Positions 1 through 12,600 of a stretch of 64,000 nucleotides of DNA are shown here, piece after piece. Each line of letters begins with the position of its first letter. Within the stretch, counting starts at the first letter, position 1. A program made the translations under genes and the position numbers. Origin of the DNA: Oasisia sp. SBJ-2009 (lineage: Eukaryota; Annelida; Polychaeta; Sabellida; Siboglinidae); assembly GCA_964017155.1 (NCBI GenBank), contig OZ024861.1, forward strand, positions 49,567,513 to 49,631,512, read 5' to 3'. The notes under the pieces were generated by a model. It saw nothing but the letters and a program-made list of their open reading frames with translations, was not told where the DNA came from and ran no database searches.

Positions 1-387
1 CCTTGCATTGTTGTATTAAGTTTTTTTAACTGTTGATTTTGGTAGCCAAGGGTCTCTATTTTCAGAAACTGCTTGATGACATGTTGTCACCCTTGAGCAA
101 TTTTAGAAATTCAAGATGGCGTCCAAGATGGCCACCATTACCTATAAATGACCATAACTCCCTACCTATTCACCCTAGGAAGGTGATTTTTGTCAGAACT
201 AAGTGTTATGTTAATATCGTATTACATAATGGTAATTTCCAATTCCAAGATGGCTGCCAAGATGGTGTGTTGCTGCAATGATAGATTGTTGAATAAATAT
301 AAATGCATAATGATGTTGTGTTATGCAACATCATTATGTTGCTGCAATGACAGATTGTTGAATAAACCATAATGACGTTGTGTCCAG
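1..387. other. Intron end upstream of exon 1
   Basis: The upstream exon is outside the window. The stretch holds repeated motifs (caagatggc at several places) that look like an old dispersed repeat. The part from about 269 to 335 is an imperfect duplicate of the intron end at 337-387 (ttgctgcaatga, agattgttgaataaa, then gacgttgtgt). Confidence 0.6.
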
Positions 388-648
388 GCACGACACTGGA
401 GATCGCGCTGACCGGCACGGCTCTGCCCGTCCTGCTGCACATATCGCCCAAGTCCAAGATCAACTTTGGGGAGTGTAACATGGGGGAGCACGTCGACACG
501 CTGTGTGTGCTGAAGAACAAGTCCAGGGAGCTGCCCGTGTCGTTCCTCTTCCGCCATGTCGCCCACTTCACCACCAGCCTGCCCACGGGCAAGCTGGAGC
601 CGGGCAAGGCGCACGACATCATCATCGCGTTTACGCCCAACCAGATTG
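388..648 (+). CDS. CFAP47: CFAP47 exon 1 of window (residues 1-87)
   Basis: Acceptor tgtccag, donor gtgagt; enters and leaves in phase 1. Encodes the end of one Ig fold and the start of an ASH domain: the [20 protein letters not shown] strand pattern, then [10 protein letters not shown] and a FTPNQIG end. The intron end just upstream is partly duplicated at 269-335. The reading frame stays open for some 50 codons past the donor, but that part is unrelated to the family. Confidence 0.92.
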
Positions 649-3600
649 GTGAGTCGACTTGTTCGCCGTCGTTGGTCCCATGTTCTAGGGTGAGGTTTAC
701 GGCTCGTATTGCTGCATGGATTCAGGGCTTTATACAGGATAACATTTTTGATAGTCACACCTTTTTAATAATAATAATAATAATATATTTAATTTAATAT
801 AGAGCCACATCCAGTTTCAAATTGTTCGTGGCAATTTACATACATTAAAATCCTAAAATACAAATACACATCAGAAGAAAAAACACATAAATATACTAGT
901 AACATATATACACAACTAAAAAATATATAAATATAATAACACGAATTATTGAAGCTGAATAAATTTATATATATATATATATATATAATAAATATATAAA
1001 TAGGTTAAATAAAATATCGATAAAAATACACAAACATTAAACTAAGCCATGAGAACAGTCAGAAAGAAATGTGCCTTTAGGCGTGCCTTGAAGGTGGCTA
1101 AACAGGCTGACGTCTTAATGTTGTTAGGCAGAGCGAGTTAACATACATTTTTTTGGATATGGATGTTAACTCATACACATATAAGCCATGTGGTTTATAA
1201 CCTGAAATAAATTACAAATGCATATGTGACACCAATTTTAAGGCATCACTGACACTATCTATGATCTTGGAAGATTGTTGCTCCTCAGGTCTCAGGTGGG
1301 TTCCTCCAAACAGCCCAAACTTGGGCTAGCGCAGAAGTTGTGTTCTCTAGAATTAGTGATCCACTACAGGTTACACATTTACCCCCTGTGTGGGATCTTT
1401 TCTTCCCCTGGCATAGACACCAGGATCCACAGGCTTTTAGTTTCGAAATGGCTGTAGGTGGGATTGAAGTCATTGAACCACCATCCCCTCGATTGACAGT
1501 CTGGTGCTCTACAACGTGACCACCTCTCCTTATTTTTTACCCATCCACCACCCATCCACTGATATTTTTACCCATCCACAATGGGTTTATTCATCCAAAT
1601 GACGAGTGGATGGGTGTCTGCATGAAGCTATGGTTCTTGGGCAAGGTTTACATCTTATATTGCAGCATAACTCTTTCTGTTGTACCCGCTGTAGCAATGT
1701 GATGATGATCACCAACATCTGGTGTGAAGTGTTCCTGATGCTTGGTAAACAAACTATCACTATGCCAATTAAATCTATGTCTCTCAGTACACTGTTGGAC
1801 TATTTTTAAACAATGTTTAAAAATAGTCCAACTTACTATTATTATACAGTTATGGTATATCTGTCACATGAATGGGTTCTATTTTGCTATTTAGACTAAC
1901 TTGTTTAGCTTAATGATGTTAATAGATAATCTTAGATAAACCCTTTATTTATCTTATGTGATTTATATATCTTACATGACGATTTTTTTATCTGTTAATG
2001 TTCACACAGCTAAGTAATTTAATCACACATAAATTTATTTTATTTGCTCATTTTACCTACCTAGGTACTTTTTTTATGTTACGATTAAATAAATGTTTGA
2101 ACCTCTGCCATTTAGTCGCCGATTCAGATACATCAAAACCAGGACCAACCGCTTTAGTATTAGCTTTTCCCCCTTAGGCGTTCAAGCCCTGTCAAAACAA
2201 GTGATTTTTCTCCCACCCGCAGCAAACATATTCCACTTTCAGATGAGTTTTTAGTGTGTGTAGTTTTATCATAATTTATTATATATTATTTTATTTTACA
2301 TGTTAAGCTAATATATTTCTACTAGATTGTATCAATTATTTATCGATGTTATAAAGAAAAAAAAATTATTCGGCCCTTTTTATGTGATTGTTCTTATTTA
2401 TTTATTTATTTAATTTAAAGTACTAGTATATTTTATTATCATTGTTTGGTGCATGTGAATGTATTGTCATGTGAATGTACTAGTACGACAACCAATATCA
2501 TTACACATTCCAATATTTTATTGTAACTTCAATGTGAACACATGGCAATAAAGCTATCTTATATTATCTTATCTTATTATTAAATTGTTGTAGGTACCTT
2601 CAAGTCGGAGCAGTACATAGACGTGCTGGGATATGTGGCTGACAGCGTCAACCCCTTCATCCTCCAAGAGGAGATCATTCACTCTGTCGTCCTGCAGTAC
2701 CATGGCACCTGTAACCCCGTCCACCGCGTCAAGGAGCCAATCTACAACCCAGGTATGGTGTGATTGATTTCTAGCAATGGCTCGGGGGTAGTGCTTGGGA
2801 CTCTCGACTACAAGAACCCGGGTTCGAATCCTGTGCTGCGGTGTTAAAAACCTTGACCATGTTTTTCACTCTACATTGCTCCAGTTCACTCAGCTGTATA
2901 AATGAGTATATGTGATAGTATATGTGAGGCCGTAGACAGTGGTGGATATGTGTACGTGCAGCCTTCGCACATTAATTGTAGCATGATGATGGCTGGATGC
3001 TTCTCAGAGAAGCTGAGATGGTGTCTGAGTGAACAAGTCTGTCAGGGAAGTAAAGTGTAAAGTGCTTTGAACGGTCCTGAGGACTGGATACTGCGCTATA
3101 TAAGAACTTGCCTTCACTTCACTTCACTTCACTTCACTTCACTTCACTTCACTTCACTTCACTTCACTTCACTTCACTTCACTTCACTTCACTTCACTTC
3201 ACTTCACTTCACTTCACTTCACCCCACCCCACCCCACCCCACCCCACCCCACCCCACCCCACCCCACCCCACCCCACCCCACCCCACCCCACCCCACCCC
3301 ACCCCACCCCACCCCACCCCACCCCACCCCACCCCACCCCACCCCACCCCACCCCACCCCACCCCACCCCACCCCACCCCACCCCACCCCACCCCACCCC
3401 ACCCCACCCCACCCCACCCCACCCCACCCCACCCCACCCCACCCCACCCCACCCCACCCCACCCCACCCCACCCCACCCCACCCCACCCCACCCCACCCC
3501 ACCCCACCCCACCCCACCCCACCCCACCCCACCCCACCCCACCCCACCCCACCCCACCCCACCCCACCCCACCCCACCCCACCCCACCCCACCCCACCCA

Positions 3601-6600
3601 ATTTAATCAAATTGATTAAATCATCGATTAAATCATTGATTTAATCAACATGAAAAAATCAAGATATTGATTTTTTTTTAAGAATATCTTAAATTTATAC
3701 TTATGTTGCATGCTACTGCCAGTTGATTTAACAGTATTTTTAAATAAAGTTTAAATTTGTACAAAACAATTTTGCTTTAATTCTTTAGAAATGCTAAGAA
3801 TGAAATGTTCAGCCTACTGGGTATATGATATTCCACCTTTATTTATTTTCCGAATTACATATTATTTCTTATGATTGTCGAGAATGTTGAAAAAATCAAA
3901 TAAATCGATTTAATAGAAAAAAATCGATTTAATCGAAAAAATTTGATTTATTTGAAAAAAATCGATTTTTCCAACCCTGAACTTCGGTGCAATCAAGCGT
4001 GACCATCATTGTTGTCACCAGCCATCACGCCCCTGGTGACACACGAGGTGGGGCTGTACACCGACACGAAGTACTCGCCGCGACACAACATTCCGCGGGC
4101 GGCCATCTTGAGCGCACGTGACACGACGCTGCATCAGTTGCTGGGGAAGCCAGCAGATGGCGACATGAAGCTGGCCGTGCCCAATGACATGGGGGGCAGT
4201 GTACGGCCGGGGGACCACAAGTACAGGTGAGGCGATAGACACAGACAGACACATTGTTGGTGACACGATAGACGCAGACAGACACATTGTTGGTGACATG
4301 ACAGACGCAGACAGACACATTGTTGGTGACGTGATAGACGCAGACAGACACATTGTTGGTGACGTGATAGACACAGACAGACACATTGTTGGTGACATGA
4401 TAGACACAGACAGACACATTGTTGGTGACGTGATAGACACAGACAGACACATTGTTGGTGACGTGATAGACACAGACAGACACATTGTTGGTGACATGAT
4501 AGACACAGACAGACACATTGTTGGTGACGTGATGGACACAGAGAGACACATTTTTGGTGACATGATAGACACAGACAGACACATTGTTGGTGACATGATA
4601 GACACAGACAGACACATTGTTGGTGACATGATAGACACAGACAGACACATTGTTGGTGACATGATAGACACAGACAGACACATTGTTGGTGACATGATAG
4701 ACACAGACAGACACATTGTTGGTGACATGATAGACACAGACAGACACATTGTTGGTGACATGATAGACACAGACAGACACATTGTTGGTGTCGTGATGGA
4801 CACAGACAGACACATTGTTGGTGACGTGATAGACACAGACAGACACATTGTTGGTGACGTGATAGACACAGACAGACACATTGTTGGTGACGTGATAGAC
4901 ACAGACAGACACATTGTTGGTGACACGATAGACACAGACAAACACATTGTTGGTGACACGATAGACGCAGACAAACACATTGTTGGTGACATGATAGACG
5001 CAGACAGACACATTGTTGGTGACACGATAGACGCAGGCAGACACATTGTTGGTGACATGATAGACGCAGACAGACACATTGTTGGTGACACGATATACGC
5101 AGACAGACACATTGTTGGTGACTGTCTGTCTGTCTGTGGTGACACAGACAGACACATTGTTGGTGACATGATAGACACAGACAGACACATTGTTGGTGAC
5201 ATGATAGACACAGACAGACACATTGTTGGTGACATGATAGACACAGACAGACACATTGTTGGTGATGTGATGGACACAGAGAGACACATCGTTGGTGACG
5301 TGATAGACACAGACAGACACATTGTTGGTGACATGATAGACACAGACAGACACATTGTTGGTGACATGATAGACACAGACAGACACATTGTTGGTGACGT
5401 GATAGACACAGACAGACACATTGTTGGTGACGTGATAGACACAGTCAGACACATTGTTGGTGACGTGATAGACACAGACAGACACATTGTTGGTGACAAG
5501 ATAGACGCAGACAGACACATTGTTGGTGACACGATAGACGCAGACAGACACATTGTTGGTGACATGACAGACGCAGACAGACACATTGTTGGTGACGTGA
5601 TAGACGCAGACAGACACATTGTTGGTGACGTGATAGACACAGACAGACACATTGTTGGTGACATGATAGACACAGACAGACACATTGTTGGTGACGTGAT
5701 AGACACAGACAGACACATTGTTGGTGACGTGATAGACACAGACAGACACATTGTTGGTGACATGATAGACACAGACAGACACATTGTTGGTGACGTGATG
5801 GACACAGAGAGACACATTTTTGGTGACATGATAGACACAGACAGACACATTGTTGGTGACATGATAGACACAGACAGACACATTGTTGGTGACATGATAG
5901 ACACAGACAGACACATTGTTGGTGACATGATAGACACAGACAGACACATTGTTGGTGACATGATAGACACAGACAGACACATTGTTGGTGACATGATAGA
6001 CACAGACAGACACATTGTTGGTGACATGATAGACACAGACAGACACATTGTTGGTGTCGTGATGGACACAGACAGACACATTGTTGGTGACATATGATAG
6101 ACACAGACAGACACATTGTTGGTGACATGATAGACACAGACAGACACATTGTTGGTGACATGATAGACACAGACAGACACATTGTTGGTGACGTGATAGA
6201 CACAGACAGACACATTGTTGGTGACGTGATGGACACAGAGAGACACATTGTTGGTGACGTGATGGACACAGAGAGACACATTGTTGGTGACGTGATGGAC
6301 ACAGACAGACACATTGTTGGTGACGTGATGGACACAGAGAGACACATTGTTGGAAGTTACATGTTAATGGTGCAAGTAGAATGTTTGCATCAATTCAATA
6401 ACTTTATTCCAAGATTCAACAGGTTTAATGACTTTATTCCAGACTCAACAGGGCACACACAGCATGTGACTCTGAGGTCCATATGTTGACATTAGGCAGA
6501 CAATATGTACAGTATACATTCTGATCCAATGCTGTGTGTGTAAGAAAAATGTGTACTGTTGTTTCAGTCAAGTGTTCACATATAAAAGCTTGTTCCAGTG

Positions 6601-9600
6601 TTTACGGATCCTGGAAGTGAATCTTAAGCTAGAAGTTAGAATGGCATTTAAAATTTAGTTAACAGAGCTACACATAAATCTATACGTGTACCATATTCCT
6701 AATAACTGACTGGCAGCAACAGAGAGCATAGCAGGCTGGTACTTTCATATTTTGACATACCAATAAATAACTTTAAAATATTATTGTGATATGCAATATG
6801 CAATCTAGTTAATGTGGATTTCTTGTAATTCCACCAGAGTTGTACTCCATACATGGGAGAGCAATATGAACAAAACAGTGTGAGCTTAACATCTAGGGAG
6901 CACATGCTAAATTTTCGTTAAATTGTTGTACATATAGAGTTCTGCATTGTCTATTAATATCATCATCATCTGAAAGATCATCTGAAATATAGCATCCACC
7001 ATCCTGAAGTTTTAAGCTGTTTTGCAAAAACCACAATAAATTCTGATGTATGATATATGAGTGCTAAATCTTCTTAACCCCTGTTTCATCGAATTTGCTA
7101 AATAAAACTATTGGAAAATTATTGATGAAAAAATAGACTGGCAAAATACAAATTTCATTAAAGATGTATGTAAAAAAATTGTGTGTTCTATCTATGCTGT
7201 GTAATGATGACAGAAATAAGTGCATAGACCTAGGCACTTAGGGGAAGATACATGTTAATTCTCCGCTGTTAGTGTACGAATGTATAGATTGTAGTTTTAC
7301 ATGTATTTATTGTAGTTTTAAATATATAGGTTGTATTTTTTATATATTGATTGTAATATGTCCAAATGGCTACCATTTACTTTCTTGTATAGTATCAGAA
7401 TGTGCTCTAACATCCCTGTTGTATGGAGTAGCTGGTGACATAATCCTTTCATACTGTTTGGTAGTATGATCAGACTAACAACCATATAGAACAACATTAG
7501 TTAGCTGTAAGCCCATTGCTATCATGTTCGAGGCTTTCAACTGAATTAATTTGTCGGACGTCTACAGGACTATTTTCACCGCTCGTTCCCGCCACACCTA
7601 CACCGACCCAGACTACGCCTACACAGACAAGGAGAAAGAGTTTATTGAGGCGCACAAGAAGTATTACATCAACTTCATCAGCTACTTGCGGGAGAAGAGG
7701 AAGAATGCTCATCAGAACAAGTGAGTAGTGTCTCTCTCGCTCTCCCTCTCTCTTTGTCTGTCTCTCTTGCTCTCTCTCTCTCTTTCTCTCTCTCCCTCTC
7801 TCTTTGTCTGTCTCTCTTGCTCTCTCTCTCTCTTTCTCTCTCTCCCTCTCTCTTTGTCTGTCTCTGTCTCCCTCGTGTGCTCTCTCTCTCTCTTTCTGTC
7901 TCTCAATCTCTCTCTACTTCTCTTTCTCAGTGTCTCTCTGTCTCTCTCTCCCTATCTCTCTGTCTGTCTGTCTCTGTCTCTCTTTCTCTCTCACTCTCTC
8001 TCTCGCTCTGTCTCTCTCTCTCGCTCTGTCTCTCTCTCTCGCTCTGTCTCTCTCTCTCGCTCTGTCTCTCGCTCTGTCTCTCTCTCTCGCTCTGTCTCTC
8101 TCTCTCTCTCGCTCAGTCTCTCTCTCTCGCTCTGTCTCTCTCTCTCGCTCTGTCTCTCTCTCTCGCTCTGTCTCTCTCTCTCGCTCTGTCTCTCTCTCTG
8201 TCTCTCGCTCTGTCTCTCTCTCTCGCTCTGTCTCTCTCTCTCGCTCAGTCTCTCTCTCTCGCTCTGTCTCTCTCTCTCGCTCTGTCTCTCTCTCTCGCTC
8301 TGTCTCTCTCTCTCTCGCTCTGTCTCTCTCTCTGTCTCTCCCTCTCTCTCATAACTTTTCATGTAGTCTGATGCGCAGCTGCTATAGTTACCTAGATGTG
8401 AGAAGTAAATGTTTCAGACTTCAGCTGGTGTTAGAAAGATTCTTTTCCATTCAGTTGGCCCAGTGTCAGTGATCGTCTGAGTTCATTGGTGAAATTGATG
8501 GTGTCTTTTTTTGGGTAACTTACACACTTATATCACTTAATATCACTTATACCACTAGCATTACATTGAATGTGGATGTTTTCAGTGACGTTGTAGCAGT
8601 TAGGACTGCGAGACTGCCCTTTGTGTCAGTATATTGCAAATGCAACAGGCATAATACTAATGTCTTATTATGCATGTCATTGGTAAATTTATACAAACAT
8701 CAGTGATTCCTTGAAATAGTGCCCATTGTTATGGAACGTAAAAGCGGGGGTGCCACCCCTAGGTTTAATTTTTTCATTTCATATTACGTTATTATGACTA
8801 CAACATCCATGTTGAAGGTTTACTGCCTGCTAATTTGTGTTTAGTTACTTTATTAATCTTGGAACAATGTTTGCAACTTGAAAGATTCCACCTGCAACAT
8901 GTTCAAATGGTAAACAAACCATCCAGTTTCAAAACAAAATTGATTGGCAATAATGCCGAGGCGAGTAGAGTTAACCGCAATATCCTTTGATGTTTAACTT
9001 TCCCACATACTAAACAGCAGACTTCCCATTATCAATTACTGCTCAGTCAATTCTGGGCAGAGGAGCGGGCACCCTCCATTTAGACTTGCGTACTGTATGC
9101 TGTTACTGTTGACAGTTTGTATCATTCATTCATATACTGGCAGTGGTTTTTGTTATTAATTTTCAGTTTCTCTGTTAACAACATTATAGAAATAAATAAG
9201 TTGTTCCATATGTCAGGGAGTTCAAGCTGACGGACAATGAGATTGACATCAACCTGAAACCGGCTGCGGGCATCAGACCAACCAAGTTGAAGATCGAGGA
9301 AGTGATAGAGAACGAGACAGGTACAACTCCACCTGTCTCATGGTTACAGCCATTAACGTACCTTCTGATTCATGTGATAAGTGGATATAGCTTTTGTTAT
9401 GTTCGTGATGTTTCCACGCTGTTTCTACAGTTTTACTTATTTCTTTAAAAACAAATTTTATCTGTCGTATTTTATCAATCTTTTTTTGAAGCCATGATTA
9501 AATTTGCTTTAATTTGAGTGAAGTAGAGTTGTTATTAAGCAAACATTCATTAGTACTGGCTTCTTGCTCAGCGCCATTTTCACAACTCATCGTAGTGCCT

Positions 9601-12600
9601 GTCTCCTTTTAACTTTCCTAATAACCGAATATTATTTCAGTAAACGTCTGCATTTACAAGAGCTATTTAACTCCTGCTGTAGTTGATCCATGATTTCCAC
9701 GGTGGTCGAACTTCTGTTACGTTAACATATCTTACATTAACTTTCATATCGCTTGCTTCATAACCCTGTAACTTCAACTGCGACATCTTCCCACAGATCA
9801 GGAAACAGTGCAGGGAGACACAGTCCGACCCCTCGAACTGGAAGGTTGGTGGGGTGGTGTGTTCTCACATTCGTAGTTGGTCGTTTTGTAGCCGCGGTGG
9901 TGGTAGTAGACAGTGTGTGTGGATTTACCTCTGCTGTGTATTTCAAGGTGTACCAGCTGATGTTCGTCTTGTAGAACCAGAGCCCCCGAATGCGGCGTTC
10001 CGGCTCCTGAGCATCAAGGAACTGGCTAAGGCTGAACAGGAGTCATCGGCCAAGGTCTGTGTTGTCAGTCTTTGTGTGTTCGTTCTCTTAAAGGGATACT
10101 CCAGTCAGTGAGAGATTCACAGCTTTTACTTACGTATGTATAATATATTTGTTATGCATAGTAATTGTGCACAAAGATCGTTAATGAACAATTAATTATA
10201 GTATAATTATACCAGAAACACTCCATGTTGGATTCAGGGTGCTGCCATCTTGAGACTTATGCGCCAATGACGTAAACCCCGTACGTCCCTGGCACATGCA
10301 TGTTCAAATATCCTATGTGTGTCCAATGGTATTTGATGTATCCAGTACACCGCGGATTGCTTATGTCTCTATCACAATTATTAGCGAAGATTCCGCCATT
10401 TTTTGCCATTTCCAACAATGCGCCAGTGACGTAAACGATTTAGCTTACGTCACTGGCGCATCAAGTCTCAAGATTGCAGTGCCTTGAATCTAAGATAGCA
10501 TGTTTTTGATACCAATAAACTATAACTAATTGTTTATTAATGATCTTTATACACAATTACTAGGCACAACCAATATAATATGCATTTGTAAGTTAATACT
10601 ATGAACCTCTCACTGACTGGAGTATCCCTTTAATACAGTATTTATTTTTATACATGCAGTTTCCATGAAGTTGAACCTTCCAAATTGTCCTATGTTTAGT
10701 TAATGTCATTGTCAATATCCCGCTTGAGTCATTTAGCAGATTTGTAGTAAAAAGGCTAGCACAAAAACCCGTCATTTGGAAGGGATATCACAGGGTAGTT
10801 TGCAAGGTGAGATAGAACACAGACTATCAGGGGCTGGTTTCATAAAGCGGCGTAATTTTGTGTGCAACTACACGGTCTACTGGTTGGAGTTAGCAGCTAC
10901 TAGTTGATGCAGCTTGTGGCCAGTTTTATGAGACCAATCTAGCATTCGTGTATCTAAATTGACGTAGAATTGACCTAATTAGGTTCAGGAGGGGAATCCC
11001 TGCATTTGTGCTGTCTCTGGACACCCATTTTCTCCTTAGCTGCCACATTTGTTGTCCGTATACTAAATGCTAGGCTGTGATGAATGTAAATGATACCCAA
11101 TGTAAACATTAAAAATAACTATTGAGAGTGGGCAAGTCGGGAGCATCAACGAACTTGGGGAGCATCCCGTAAATATTTCAACTGGTGCCTACTAAACACA
11201 TGGCAACTATGGAGGAGACTCGTGGAATGCAACTGGCATAACTTTACGACGTTTTAAGGCTTTCGACAAGTTATCGTCCCCTATAACATCGAAAGTATGC
11301 TTTATGCAACCGACCCCAGATCCAGTTTGATTATGTGGCAGAGTGTACAACTTACATACAAATATGAGGCATTTTGCCAAAGTTGTCATACCAGATGCCT
11401 TTGAATGGTAATTTGCAATGCTGAGAATGTTCTGGGTCATAAATGACTCCTTCATTGTGTAGTGTCCAATATGCACTGGATCCTGGAGGGGTACATTAGA
11501 GCAATTTATAAGATATGATAAACTAGATAGATTATAGTTCTTCTTCTTATGGTTAGCTCATCACTCTATGTTAGCCACATGTTTGTGACTAGAGTATTGT
11601 CGAGCTTGGTTTTCAGAGTTGTCCTTCTCTAGAATTAGTGAGTCCACTACAAGTTACACATTTACCCCCTGTGTGGGATCTTTGACTTCCCCTGGCATAG
11701 ACACCAGATAGAAGGGATCACCGGCTTTTTGTGTCTCTTCCGAAAGACACAGGCAATGTGAGGTGAATTAAATTGCCTAAGTTTCAAAACAGCGGCAGGT
11801 GGGATTGAACCACCGTCCCCTCGATTGACAGTCCGGTGCTCTACCATGCGACCAGTGCTCCTCAAAGTTAAATGTTAGTTTAACAAGATTCTGTTTGAAT
11901 GTCGCTGTTTGTTTCTCTGCATCAGGTGATGGATGGATTGAACGCGGTACCCACTGGGCCAGTCGAGGAGGCTGACTGCAGCCGACGACTGGCACCTAAT
12001 GAACTCCACCAGATCATTATTGGTAAGTAGAAAGCGAAAGTGAAAGTGAAAGTAATTTTTCTAACATGGCAAAATATCCTGTTGTTAGGAGAGTACGTGA
12101 TGTGGTAGCCTTTTAAGAAAGGTGTAGTATGTTGTTTGTTCAGTGTTTTCAGTCCAAGTTTGATGTTATACAGAAATAATTCAATAAATTGTCTCACAGC
12201 TTATGCAATTCACTTTATCTTAAACTCGTTGTCGAAACATTTCATAGAAAGTCTATTCTATTGAATATTCACTTGGACATATTAACATGTCTGCAAAATG
12301 GCTATTTAATTTTGATGAAACGGGGAATACTACTCAATTAGAATCTTTTGTGGAACACATCAGTGCAACAAATATTGAAGTCTCCAATCGTGTACACCGG
12401 TACTGTATCCAGTTGGACAATTTAGTTCCAGACAGACAGTTGGATTGCAACAGTTACTGTGTCAATTGTTCGGCTCTGTTCAATTACACTCCAAAAGGTT
12501 GAAGTGTAAACTGCTGAGCTCTGTTCAGTTAAACTGCAGACAGTTGAGATATAAATTGCTGGGCTCTGTTCAATTAAACTCCAGACAGTTGAGGTGTAAA

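Larger units (their letters stand above)
649..2593. other. Intron 1: AT-rich, with a SINE and a perfect hairpin
   Basis: The intron holds an (ATA)-rich stretch at 765-1010, a degenerate reverse SINE at about 1340-1529, a long perfect inverted repeat at 1794-1832 and short ATTT repeats near 2395. No further coding or RNA signal is seen. Confidence 0.6.

Noticed and set aside
2779..2850. Functional tRNA gene
   Set aside because: There is a good B box, but the cloverleaf is not complete and the sequence continues into a SINE body found elsewhere. The same applies to the tRNA-like end of the SINE at 11623-11863.
3067..3644. Pro/His- and Gly/Trp-rich repeat ORFs on both strands
   Set aside because: Pentanucleotide microsatellite; all frames are open by composition.
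4015..6345. Open frames of 637-776 codons on both strands
   Set aside because: They are a by-product of the 33-bp repeat unit, a multiple of three without stops. There is no protein-like start, and they overlap exon 3 in wrong frames.
4227..6353. CRISPR-like array of regularly spaced repeats
   Set aside because: The units are contiguous with no unique spacers, and the sequence is a eukaryotic intron.
7712..8472. Ser/Leu- or Arg/Glu-rich ORFs around 200 codons
   Set aside because: CT/GA low-complexity tract after the exon 4 donor. The same holds for the ORFs at 39889-40795, 46926-47581 and 37397-37621.
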